A stretch of DNA of 14,441 nucleotides, from the NCBI GenBank assembly GCA_964649415.1, contig CAZYSK010000121.1, forward strand, positions 1 through 14,441. The letters run 5' to 3'. Under the pieces are notes generated by a model. It had not been told where the DNA came from. It saw only the letters and a program-made list of their open reading frames with translations, and searched no databases. The stretch is from CAZYSK01 sp964649415. Lineage in GTDB: Bacteria > Chloroflexota > Anaerolineae > B4-G1. A program made the position numbers and the translations under genes. This document shows, piece after piece, positions 6,856-13,455 of the stretch; the first letter of the stretch is position 1, and each line of letters starts with the position of its first letter.

Positions 6856-7878
6856 TCAGATCAAGATACCGGACTCTTCGACAAATTGCCGTAGACGCTG
6901 CATCTGTTCCCCAACAAAGCCGGACTCAAGAAGCTGAGTGCCAAGTCGCAACGGCAAGGTTGCACAATTGCCACCCAGAAAACAGAGCTGGCGAAGTACC
7001 AACATGCCAGCAAGGCTCTCTGGCAACGTCCCTGGAAGTGACCGGATCGATTCGTAGCCTCGAAGAAAGGCCTTCCACAATCCCTCTTGATTGTCTTGGG
7101 TTCGACTCCTCAAACTCCAATGGACAATGGCCAACTCCAGTGTCCGCCACGTTTTCATTGCGTTACCGAAGTCAAACAGAACGATCGTTCCTTCTGTGCC
7201 AAGCCGTACATTCGATATGACCAGGTCTCCATGGCATAAGCCAAACTCAGGTAGCTGGCGAGACTGTCTCTCGAGAAAACTCTCAAGGTGTGACGCAACA
7301 TCTCGAAGATATGCGCTCTCCAGATTCGAAAGAAACTGACTTGAATGGAATACCTGTTCCTGCAGACATGACTTGACGTCCAGTTCGGGCACACCGAAAT
7401 CAGTATCAAACTCATCTGCAGCGCTGTGTACCGAAGCGACTCTCTCGCCAATCCGCGACAGCAATTCCTCATCAAGTCTCGACGGAAGAGCAGGGGGAGC
7501 TTGTTCGAACAGCAACATCGTTCGGACTCCCTCCGGTGCAGTCACTCGGCACGCAAAACTACCATCTATCCTCCGCACAGGTTTAACGACTGGAATGCCG
7601 GACGTGGACAATGCCCACACAAACGATGCCTCCGCTTCCGTCCGTTCCAGTGATTGCGGTGGTCGATAGGCTTTCAGATAGAAATGCCCGGCTGCCGTTT
7701 TGACTCGATATACGTCTGCATCTCCGCGATCGAGAAAACGGCACGATTCTGGTTCTGGAATGCAGTAATCTCCAACAACCTGGGAAAGCAGCGCCCGCTC
7801 ATCAAGTACCGAAGACTGAATTGGGAAGAACCTCGTACCCGTATAAGTGAACTCCTGTTCATGCATATCCACCCCCAT
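6856..7878 (-). CDS. APH-family (aminoglycoside phosphotransferase/choline kinase-like) phosphotransferase
   Basis: A 340-aa protein with a kinase-like fold that would transfer phosphate from ATP to a small molecule. K69 in YLKAY is the candidate N-lobe ATP lysine. LCHGDLVISN (214-223) is the Brenner-type catalytic loop with H216, D218 and N223. LFDFGNA (234-240) is the metal-binding DFG-like motif with D236. The C-terminal part is helical, as usual. It resembles the homoserine kinase II/SrkA-like branch more than resistance APHs, but the substrate cannot be assigned. ATG 7878 is chosen, with GGGGTG 8 nt upstream; ATG 7866 is possible. No operon partner is present: the NACHT gene starts about 250 bp downstream on the same strand, beyond an inverted-repeat element. 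The gene is visibly less GC-rich than its neighbours, suggesting separate acquisition. Confidence 0.85.
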   Translation of the reverse strand: MGVDMHEQEFTYTGTRFFPIQSSVLDERALLSQVVGDYCIPEPESCRFLDRGDADVYRVKTAAGHFYLKAYRPPQSLERTEAEASFVWALSTSGIPVVKPVRRIDGSFACRVTAPEGVRTMLLFEQAPPALPSRLDEELLSRIGERVASVHSAADEFDTDFGVPELDVKSCLQEQVFHSSQFLSNLESAYLRDVASHLESFLERQSRQLPEFGLCHGDLVISNVRLGTEGTIVLFDFGNAMKTWRTLELAIVHWSLRSRTQDNQEGLWKAFLRGYESIRSLPGTLPESLAGMLVLRQLCFLGGNCATLPLRLGTQLLESGFVGEQMQRLRQFVEESGILI

Positions 7879-8003
7879 AAGTCACGCACCCCAGCTTGGA
7901 CAAAAGAGGATTCCGCAAAGCCCTGGCCCAAGCAGTCATTAGGCCGACGATTCTCCATCTAGCTCCCTTTGGGCCAACATGCTATCCGAGCAAAAACACA
8001 AAG

Positions 8004-8032
8004 CGCCCACCTACACCGTGATCGTGTGGGCG
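8004..8032. repeat. Hairpin in the intergenic stretch 7960-8226
   Basis: Arms CGCCCAC and GTGGGCG (7 bp, perfect) are separated by 15 nt. Apart from this and a promoter at 8227, I see no gene or RNA between 7960 and 8303. The short open frames there have no recognisable features. Confidence 0.4.
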
Positions 8033-8226
8033 GGCTGTGTGTTCGTGCAGTATCTACCTCCAAAGCGCTCGTGCTGCCTAGGCCAATGTGGTTACGTGTA
8101 CATATTCTATTGCCAAGCTGTGTGGATGTCAAGCGGGAGTGTGGGGTTGGCGTATAAGGATGGCAGGCCGGTCGTCGCCGCTTCTGCCACGGTCAGAACC
8201 GCCTCATCTTCCATTGACACCGCGAT

Positions 8227-8255
8227 TTGACACGTCAGGGCGTTTGCACTACACT
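8227..8255 (+). promoter_or_regulatory. Sigma70-type promoter reading into the tandem repeat array and DUF72 gene
   Basis: TTGACA (8227-8232), a 17-bp spacer and TACACT (8250-8255). The -35 box is exact consensus and the -10 box matches 4 of 6. Transcription from about 8262 would pass through the whole hairpin array (8304-8959) before the DUF72 ATG at 8986, giving a leader of about 720 nt. Confidence 0.6.
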
Positions 8256-8303
8256 TGCGGGCAGGAGAGGCGGGACGGGCAATTTCAGTCACACAGGATG
8301 AGG

Positions 8304-8959
8304 GACGTGCATACCGTAGAGACGCAAGATTAGAGACGCAAGATTTTGCGTCTACACCGTGGACGCCCGAATTGCGCCAGTGCATCGGCGAGACGTGCAT
8401 ACCGTAGAGACGCAAGATTAGAGACGCAAGATTTTGCGTCTACACCGCGGACGCCCGAACTGCGCCAGCGCATCAGCGAGACCTGCATACCGTAGAGACG
8501 CAAGATTTTGCGTCTCTACCGTGGACGCCCGAACTGCGCCAGCGCATCGGTGAGACGTGCATACCGTAGAGACGCAAGATTAGAGACGCAAGATTTTGCG
8601 TCTGTACCGTGCACACCCGAACTGCGCCAGCGCATCGGTGAGACGTGCATACCGTAGAGACGCAAGATTTTGCGTCTACACCGCGGACGCCCGAACTGCG
8701 CCAGCGCATCGGTGAGACGTGCATACCGTAGAGACGCAAGATTAGAGACGCAAGATTTTGCGTCTCTACCGTGGACGCCCGAATTGCGCCAGCGCATCGG
8801 TGAGACGTGCGTACCGTAGAGACGCAAGATTAGAGACGCAAGATTTTGCGTCTACACCGTGGACGCCCGAATTGCGCCAGCGCATCGGTGAGACGTGCAT
8901 ACCGTAGAGACGCAAGATTTTGCGTCTGTAGAGAGACGCAAGATTTTGCGTCTCTACCG
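8304..8959. repeat. Tandem array of 7.5 hairpin-bearing units (88 or 74 bp)
   Basis: Units begin with GACGTGCAT-like sequence at 8304, 8392, 8480, 8554, 8642, 8716, 8804 and 8892 (the last partial). Lengths are 88, 88, 74, 88, 74, 88 and 88 bp. The 14-bp difference is an internal duplication of TAGAGACGCAAGAT. Every unit carries AGACGCAAGATTTTGCGTCT, an 8-bp perfect hairpin with loop GATT, plus a near-constant linker containing GGACGCCCGAA and GCGCCAG. The final partial unit has two hairpins in a row and ends 26 bp before the DUF72 start. This is not CRISPR: there are no unique spacers. Neither unit length is a multiple of three, so open frames through it are accidental. Palindromes of the GAGACGCAA/TTGCGTCTC type are known as dispersed repeats in cyanobacteria and other bacteria. 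Confidence 0.9.
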
Positions 8960-8985
8960 GAAGTCGAAGAAGATCGGAGAGGCAA

Positions 8986-9759
8986 ATGACCATCCTGATC
9001 GGAACGAGCGGATTCAGCTACAAGGACTGGGTGGGGCCGGTGTACCCCGAGGGGCTGGCCAAGTCGGAATGGCTGGCCTATTACGCCGGCGAGTTCCGCA
9101 CGAACGAGCTGAACTTCAGCTACTACCGCATCCCCAACGCGCGCACGCTGGATCGCATGGCGGCCAAGGTGCCGGAGGGCTTTCTGTTCACGCTCAAGGC
9201 CTACAAGGGCATCACGCACGAGCGGGAGGAGCCCGAGCCGCACATGAGTCAGTTCACGGCGGCGCTGGCCCCGCTGATCGACGCGGAGAAGTTCGCGTGC
9301 GTGCTGGCCCAGTTCCCGCACTCCTTCCACGCCAATCGGGCCAACCGCGATTACCTCAAGCGGGTGCGCGAGGGCTTCGGCGAGCTGCCGGTGGTGGTGG
9401 AGTTTCGGTCGCGCGAGTGGATCGACGAGCAGACCTTCGAGGAGCTGCGGAAGCTCAACTTCGGCTTCTGCTGCGTGGATCAGCCGCGCTTCAAGAGCCT
9501 GGTGCCGCCGGTGGCGGTGGCCACGGGGCCGGTGGCCTACGTGCGCTTTCACGGGCGCAACTACGACAAATGGTGGCAGCACGACGAGGCCTGGGAGCGG
9601 TACAACTACTCCTACAGCGACGAGGAATTGGCGGAGTGGATACCGAAGATCAAGCAGTTGGACGAGGAAGCGCCGCTGACGCTGGTGTATATGAACAACC
9701 ACTGGCAGGGGCAGGCGGTGGGCACGGCGCGGCAGTTGAGGATGTTGATGGAAGAGTGA
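8986..9759 (+). CDS. DUF72 (YecE-like) family protein
   Basis: A 257-aa protein of usual family length with TIM-barrel-like DUF72 motifs: IGTSGFSYKDW (5-15), ELNFSYYRIP (41-50), EFRSREW (139-145), YVRFHGRN (185-192) and MNNHWQGQA (236-244). It is a soluble cytoplasmic protein; no signal or membrane segment is visible. The biochemical role of DUF72 proteins is not settled, so none is assigned. The start at ATG 8986 has GGAGAGG just upstream. It is monocistronic as seen: the tandem hairpin array precedes it, and the toxin gene on the other strand converges, with only 9 bp between the two stop codons. Confidence 0.92.
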   Translation: MTILIGTSGFSYKDWVGPVYPEGLAKSEWLAYYAGEFRTNELNFSYYRIPNARTLDRMAAKVPEGFLFTLKAYKGITHEREEPEPHMSQFTAALAPLIDAEKFACVLAQFPHSFHANRANRDYLKRVREGFGELPVVVEFRSREWIDEQTFEELRKLNFGFCCVDQPRFKSLVPPVAVATGPVAYVRFHGRNYDKWWQHDEAWERYNYSYSDEELAEWIPKIKQLDEEAPLTLVYMNNHWQGQAVGTARQLRMLMEE

Positions 9760-9768
9760 AAAGAGAAC

Positions 9769-10155
9769 CTATTGCCCCAGCCAGTCTTCTATTTCAGCCA
9801 ATACCTGGCTCAGGCTTGGCTGGTCGGCTGGGGTCAACCGGTCAGCAGGTCCAATGTGTTTGTGATGAGGATGCGTGACAATCTTGGGGTGATGGGGAGC
9901 ATTGTCGTAGCGAAACACGCGCTGTCCTTCGCGGATGTAGGTATAGGCGTAATGCACCCGGACAGGGTGTCCTAGTTCAGTGCTCACAACTTCATAGAGG
10001 TCGAGGTAGGACTCGTCCCAGAAGACAACCCGGCATCGGATGAGTCCATTGTAGTCATCCGACGCCAGGCAGGTGATTGGCTCCTCGATTCTGCCAATCT
10101 GGACGTTCTGCCGCAGGCCACGTTCAATAGCCGCAAAATAGTCGTCAATGATCAC
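9769..10155 (-). CDS. TumE-like toxin (DUF6516 family)
   Basis: A 128-aa protein. FRYDNAPHHP (81-90) followed by PHHKHIG (96-102) and the C-terminal LAEIEDWL match the toxin family named TumE, found in two-gene toxin-antitoxin modules. The reading frame is open further upstream (to 10230), but the better start is GTG at 10155. It overlaps the antitoxin TGA stop as GTGA and yields the family-like N-terminus of the IIDDYFAAI type. The longer version would overlap the upstream gene by about 80 bp. Translational coupling keeps toxin synthesis dependent on the antitoxin. Its exact activity is not deducible here. Confidence 0.82.
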   Translation of the reverse strand: MIIDDYFAAIERGLRQNVQIGRIEEPITCLASDDYNGLIRCRVVFWDESYLDLYEVVSTELGHPVRVHYAYTYIREGQRVFRYDNAPHHPKIVTHPHHKHIGPADRLTPADQPSLSQVLAEIEDWLGQ

Positions 10156-10370
10156 GCCGGTATCGGCTTTTTCTGCATAAATTGGCGGACGGGGAGCGAG
10201 GTCAAGTAGAGATGATACAAACCAGCCCACATCAACAGATCATCGTCGTCGCCCAGTTCGCCACTTTCGAAGCGGCGATAGAATTCAATCGTCGAGTAGC
10301 CGTACCTGTCTTCGTACACACGTAGGCGCTCGCTCAGTTCATCAAACGTCAAGCGTTGTGGTTTGAACAT
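10152..10370 (-). CDS. TumA-like antitoxin partner
   Basis: A 72-aa protein of mostly helical, acidic composition: LTFDELSERLRVYEDRYG, then FYRRFESGELGDDDD (30-44) and WAGLYHLYL. Small proteins with this RF-x-GELGDD-x-WAGLY layout commonly precede TumE-type toxins, which supports the antitoxin role by context. ATG 10370 is used because GGGAG lies 8 nt upstream; a GTG three codons earlier lacks proper spacing. The stop overlaps the toxin start by 4 bp, so the pair is one operon from the promoter at 10439-10467. No clear DNA-binding fold is visible. Confidence 0.78.
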   Translation of the reverse strand: MFKPQRLTFDELSERLRVYEDRYGYSTIEFYRRFESGELGDDDDLLMWAGLYHLYLTSLPVRQFMQKKPIPA

Positions 10371-10438
10371 GACTCTCACTCCCTACAAGCGCGCTTTCGA
10401 TCCAGACCTATCACCCAGCAGGTATCAGGGTCACCGCA

Positions 10439-10467
10439 AGTATACCATTTCTGTGCTTTTTCGGCAA
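10439..10467 (-). promoter_or_regulatory. Promoter of the toxin-antitoxin operon
   Basis: On the minus strand, TTGCCG (10462-10467), a 17-bp spacer and TATACT (10439-10444), about 70 bp upstream of the antitoxin ATG. GGTAT (10421-10425) and ATACC (10442-10446) form a short inverted repeat overlapping the -10 region, a possible autoregulatory operator (weak). Confidence 0.6.
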
Positions 10468-10571
10468 TGGCCGATCTGAAACAAGGAACAAACGACTAGC
10501 GCAGGGAAGACCACTCCTCGCCCTGGGTCGAAGGCCACGCCGCTTAGGATTCAAAGAGGGATGAAAACCCG

Positions 10572-11810
10572 ATGGAAGCACACCCGAACCCACGTGCAGC
10601 CCTAGAAAGACAGGGGAGACTTCTCCTCGTGTTCATGGTGATCATAGGATACGTCGTCACCTTTGTCATTAACTACGGGGAATATGGAAGAAGGTTCACG
10701 TTTCAAGAGCTCTTCTGGGGGTTGTCTTTCGGCGTCATCTACCTGTTCCTGGCGCTGAACGACGAAGTGATCTTCGATCGTCTCCCGGCTGGCTGGGCGG
10801 AAGCGCTGTTCTTCTCCGTGCAGTGCGCGCTGGTTCTCGGCATCGGGTGGGTGCTGGGGAGTGGTGGCAACTGGCTCATTGGCGTGCCGCTTGCAGCATT
10901 CGCAGTGGAGCGGCTCGCACCCCGGCGGCGGTGGCCGGTGTATCTTGCGCTGATCGCCACGGTCATTCTGCCCATTGCAGTGCGTCAAACAAGCTGGACC
11001 GACGCGCTGGTCAACGTGCCAATCAACAGCGCCATCGCAGCCTCCGTGGTTTTCTTCGTGGCCACGTTTGCCCAGATGCGCTTAAACGAGGAGCAGGCTC
11101 GCGAGAACGCAGAGCGGCTGATGGCGGAACTGGAGGAAGCGAACGTGCAGCTTGCCGCTTACGCCACTCAGGCCGAGGAACTCGCGATCACGCAGGAACG
11201 CAATCGCCTGGCCAGGGAGATTCACGACAATCTGGGCCATTATCTCACGACCGTAAACGTGCAGATCGAGGCCGCCAAAGTGGTGATGGATTCCGACGCG
11301 GAGCGCGCTTTGGACGCGATGAACAAAGCGCAGGAACTGACCCAGAAGGGGCTGGCCCGGGTTCGGGAGTCTGTGGCGGCTCTGAGGGAATCCCCGGTCA
11401 GCAACCGGCCGCTACGCGAAGCCATCGCGTCCCTGGTCGAGGACGCACAGAGCACCGGTATCGTCACAGAATTCAGGGTGGTTGGCGAACCACAAACGCT
11501 GGAGCACAAGGTCGCGCTGGCGCTCTATCGGGCCGCTCAGGAAGGGCTGACCAACGTGCGCAAACACGCGCGCGCCTCCCGGGTTGACGTCGTGCTGGAC
11601 TTCCAGCCCGGCGAAGTGAGACTGGAGGTGAGGGACAACGGCGTGGGCACCGCGGAGACGAGCGGGGGATTCGGGTTGGTGGGGATCCGGGAACGGATGC
11701 AGTTGCTGGGTGGCAGGCTGGAGATCAGTACGGGCGTGGGGAAGGGATTTCGCCTGACGGCCAGCGTGCCGGTGCCGCAAGCGGGCAGATCGCTACAGCC
11801 AGAGGAATGA
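10572..11810 (+). CDS. NarL-type sensor histidine kinase with 5-6 membrane helices
   Basis: A 412-aa membrane kinase. The N-terminal half (about 16-166) has five or six hydrophobic helices and no recognisable periplasmic domain, so it may sense membrane state or a small ligand. A predicted coiled coil (168-210) leads to a HisKA_3 dimerisation domain with REIHDNLGHYL (215-225); H218 is the phosphoacceptor. The HATPase domain has N box EGLTNVRKHA (324-333), G1 DNGVG (355-359) and G2 GFGLVGIRER (366-375). All catalytic motifs are intact. ATG 10572 is used; GAGGG lies about 11 nt upstream. The gene ends overlapping the response regulator by ATGA, so the two are coupled. The stimulus is unknown. 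Confidence 0.92.
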   Translation: MEAHPNPRAALERQGRLLLVFMVIIGYVVTFVINYGEYGRRFTFQELFWGLSFGVIYLFLALNDEVIFDRLPAGWAEALFFSVQCALVLGIGWVLGSGGNWLIGVPLAAFAVERLAPRRRWPVYLALIATVILPIAVRQTSWTDALVNVPINSAIAASVVFFVATFAQMRLNEEQARENAERLMAELEEANVQLAAYATQAEELAITQERNRLAREIHDNLGHYLTTVNVQIEAAKVVMDSDAERALDAMNKAQELTQKGLARVRESVAALRESPVSNRPLREAIASLVEDAQSTGIVTEFRVVGEPQTLEHKVALALYRAAQEGLTNVRKHARASRVDVVLDFQPGEVRLEVRDNGVGTAETSGGFGLVGIRERMQLLGGRLEISTGVGKGFRLTASVPVPQAGRSLQPEE

Positions 11811-12472
11811 GAAGCCGCATGGCCATCCGTGTATTGCTCGTGGACGACCAGGCCCTCTTTCGAGAGGGATTGGAGACGCTGCTCTCTGTCCATACGGACA
11901 TTCAGGTCGTCGGACAGGCCGGCAACGGGCAGGAAGCGGTCGAGGTTGCAGCCAGTGTCCGCCCGGACGTGGTTCTGATGGACGTGCGCATGCCGATACT
12001 GGATGGCGTTGGGGCTACACGCCGGCTGAAGAAAGCCCTGCCCCAATGCAGGGTGATCGTGCTCACGACTTTCGACGACGATGAATACATATTCGACGCG
12101 CTGCGGGCTGGCGCGGTGGGGTACCTGCTGAAAGACGTGGATTCCGCGCAGTTGGTCGCGGCGATCCACGCCACGGCCCGGGGCGAATCGATCCTCCAAC
12201 CATCGGTGGCTGCGAAAGTGATCACCGAATTCACCCGGGTTTCGAGCATGGTACCGGCGGCGCAAATGGAGCCGTTGATCGAGCCGTTGTCTGAGCGCGA
12301 ATCGGAGATCCTGGCATTGATCGCCACGGGAGCCAGCAACCGAGAGATCGCCGAGCAGCTCTTCATCGCAGAAGGCACGGTGAAGAATCACGTGACGCAC
12401 ATCCTGGGGAAACTGGGCGTGCGCGACCGGACGCAAGCGGCCCTGAAGGCCAGGGAGATGGGCCTGCTGTAA
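11807..12472 (+). CDS. NarL/FixJ-family response regulator
   Basis: A 221-aa DNA-binding regulator, the partner of the preceding kinase. The receiver domain (about 7-125) has the acidic pair D13-D14, phospho-acceptor D59 in VVLMDVRMP, T87 and K109 in YLLKD. The C-terminal LuxR-type helix-turn-helix (161-221) shows LSERESEILALIATG, NREIAEQL and GTVKNHVTHIL. ATG 11807 overlaps the kinase stop; ATG 11819 (MAIRVLLVDD) is an equally family-like start. The targets may include the membrane protein and ABC genes downstream, which is a guess from adjacency only. Confidence 0.93.
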   Translation: MRSRMAIRVLLVDDQALFREGLETLLSVHTDIQVVGQAGNGQEAVEVAASVRPDVVLMDVRMPILDGVGATRRLKKALPQCRVIVLTTFDDDEYIFDALRAGAVGYLLKDVDSAQLVAAIHATARGESILQPSVAAKVITEFTRVSSMVPAAQMEPLIEPLSERESEILALIATGASNREIAEQLFIAEGTVKNHVTHILGKLGVRDRTQAALKAREMGLL

Positions 12473-12494
12473 CCTGAGCACCTGTGCCGTCCCG

Positions 12495-12735
12495 CACCGG
12501 CCTGAAAGAGCCGGTGTTGGCCGGTTCTTCCCTCCAGCTCCGCCACCGGCCTGAAAGAGCCGGTGTTGGTCGACTCTTCCCTCCAGCTCCGCCACCGGCC
12601 TGAAAGAGCCGGTGTTGGCCGGTTTCCCTCCAGCTCCGCCACCGGCCTGAAAGAGCCGGTGTTGGCCGGTTTCCCTCCAGCTCCGCCACCGGCCTGAAAG
12701 AGCCGGTGTTGGCCGGTTCTTCCCTCCAGCTCCGC
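12495..12735. repeat. Five tandem hairpin units (47-49 bp)
   Basis: Units start at 12495, 12544, 12593, 12640 and 12687 (49, 49, 47, 47 and 49 bp). Each has arms CACCGGC/GCCGGTG around CTGAAAGA, followed by a linker of the form TTGGCCGGTT(CT)TCCCTCCAGCTCCGC. The array begins 22 bp after the response regulator stop. A reverse-oriented relative with loop CTGAAGA sits at 3656-3678. Minus-strand open frames here encode only repeated peptide and are not genes. The array may act as transcript-end or RNA-stability structure; no T-runs are present. Confidence 0.9.
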
Positions 12736-12770
12736 CTGTTCTACGGCGGTGCGGCCAACAACCCGTACCA
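12732..12770. repeat. Terminal module of the hairpin array, shared with 3605-3697
   Basis: A CCGCC-TGTTCTA-type hairpin (12732-12752) is nearly identical, with one inserted base, to the reverse complement of 3605-3627. The following GCGGCCAACAACCCGTACC resembles GCGGGCCAGCAAACCCGGTAC just after the second hairpin at 3656-3678. Confidence 0.55.
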
Positions 12771-12790
12771 GACTGGGCAGCTACGTGCAC

Positions 12791-12834
12791 GTCACACATC
12801 CGAATGTGACCCGGTCACAGCGGGTAATGTGACC
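12791..12834. promoter_or_regulatory. Cluster of GTGAC half-sites upstream of the membrane protein gene
   Basis: GTCACA (12791-12796), TGTGA-CCCGG-TCACA (12805-12819) and a second AATGTGACC (12826-12834) form alternating inverted and direct half-sites. The two AATGTGACC copies are 23 bp apart. The cluster lies 20-65 bp upstream of the -35 region at 12855, a normal activator position. It is CRP-like in half-site but with a 5-bp rather than 6-bp centre. Confidence 0.45.
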
Positions 12835-12854
12835 TGGGCGATGACCTCCCGCAC

Positions 12855-12883
12855 ATCACAAAACCTTCATCGGCTGCTATAGT
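12855..12883 (+). promoter_or_regulatory. Probable promoter of the membrane protein/ABC transporter genes
   Basis: Extended -10 TGC-TATAGT (TATAGT at 12878-12883) lies 17 bp after a weak -35 ATCACA (12855-12860). The weak -35 and the half-site cluster upstream suggest an activator-dependent promoter. Confidence 0.5.
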
Positions 12884-12937
12884 GGTGCTGCTTGGATCAA
12901 GTACAGTGAACTGCAAAAAGAAAGAAGGAGGTTTGTC

Positions 12938-13372
12938 ATGTCGTTCGATTTCTCTACGATCAAATGGAGTTGGGTGGTCATCGGTGCTATCGTCGCTGCT
13001 GTCCTCGCTTTTGTGCTCACACTGGCTGTTCAGTTCGGCTATGGCCTCGTGATCGGCTTCCAGCTTCGGGGGACGCCCCCGCAGGAGATGCTGATCGAGG
13101 CGTTCATAAGCACACCGTTCATCATCGTGGGCATCGTCATCACGGCCATTGGCGCCGTGATCGGAGGCCGCATGGCCGCCCGGCGGTCGGAGGACAATCC
13201 CCAGTTGGCGGGCCTCGTCGCCGGCGTTCTGGCTGCGGCACTCGTGCTGGCGCTCAGAGCCTGGCAGTGGGGCGTGGTGGATGTGTGGACTCTGGCCAGC
13301 GTCATCGTGGCCGTGCTCGGCGGCTGGGTGGGCGGTAGGCTTGCCGGCAGGCGCAGCCAAACCAGCTTGTAG
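12938..13372 (+). CDS. Small four-helix membrane protein with an internal two-fold repeat
   Basis: 144 aa with four hydrophobic segments at about 12-32, 56-76, 90-106 and 115-136. Each half ends in the same cytoplasmic-type motif: IGGRMAARRS after helix 2 and VGGRLAGRRS after helix 4. This suggests an internal duplication of a two-helix unit. No catalytic residues are evident and I do not recognise a functional family; some YrzE/TIGR04086-like membrane proteins have similar composition. The start is well supported by AAGGAGG (12925-12931) 6 nt before ATG. It lies 83 bp upstream of the ABC ATPase on the same strand and is probably co-transcribed with it. Confidence 0.82.
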   Translation: MSFDFSTIKWSWVVIGAIVAAVLAFVLTLAVQFGYGLVIGFQLRGTPPQEMLIEAFISTPFIIVGIVITAIGAVIGGRMAARRSEDNPQLAGLVAGVLAAALVLALRAWQWGVVDVWTLASVIVAVLGGWVGGRLAGRRSQTSL

Positions 13373-13381
13373 CGCGCCAAC

Positions 13382-13427
13382 CGTCAAGTGCCACGTGCCG
13401 CGCGCGACGGGCACCTGGCACTTGACG
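13382..13427 (+). other. Long hairpin between membrane protein and ABC genes
   Basis: 18-bp arms (13382-13399 and 13410-13427) pair with a single C/C mismatch around a 10-nt GC-rich loop. The outer arms are CGTCAAGTGCCA and TGGCACTTGACG. It starts 9 bp after the stop of the upstream gene and ends 28 bp before the next ATG. No T-run follows, so it may be an mRNA processing or stability hairpin, or a REP-like palindrome, rather than a terminator. Confidence 0.6.
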
Positions 13428-13455
13428 CCTGATAGTTCTCAGGAGGGTATTCAGG

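Noticed and set aside
7969..8230. Short plus-strand frames (62-83 codons) before the promoter at 8227
   Set aside because: Overlapping frames with no ribosome site, no domain and no consistent codon usage.
8304..8959. CRISPR array
   Set aside because: The segments between hairpins are nearly identical from unit to unit; there are no unique spacers and no cas genes.
8473..8993. Minus-strand open frames encoding repeated MRLYGMHVSPMRW-like peptides
   Set aside because: They are translations of the tandem hairpin array. Unit lengths of 88 and 74 bp are not multiples of three, so the peptide repeat breaks frame from unit to unit.
8895..9878. 327-codon frame overlapping the DUF72 gene and array
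   Set aside because: It runs from repeat DNA into an alternative frame of DUF72 with no family motif; the DUF72 frame has a ribosome site and conserved motifs.
10156..10230. Longer N-terminus for the TumE-like toxin
   Set aside because: It would overlap the antitoxin gene by about 80 bp; the GTG overlapping the antitoxin stop gives the normal family length and N-terminus.
11537..12799. 420-codon minus-strand frame through the five-unit hairpin array and the two-component genes
   Set aside because: Its N-terminal part is repeat translation and the rest is antisense to well-supported kinase and regulator genes.
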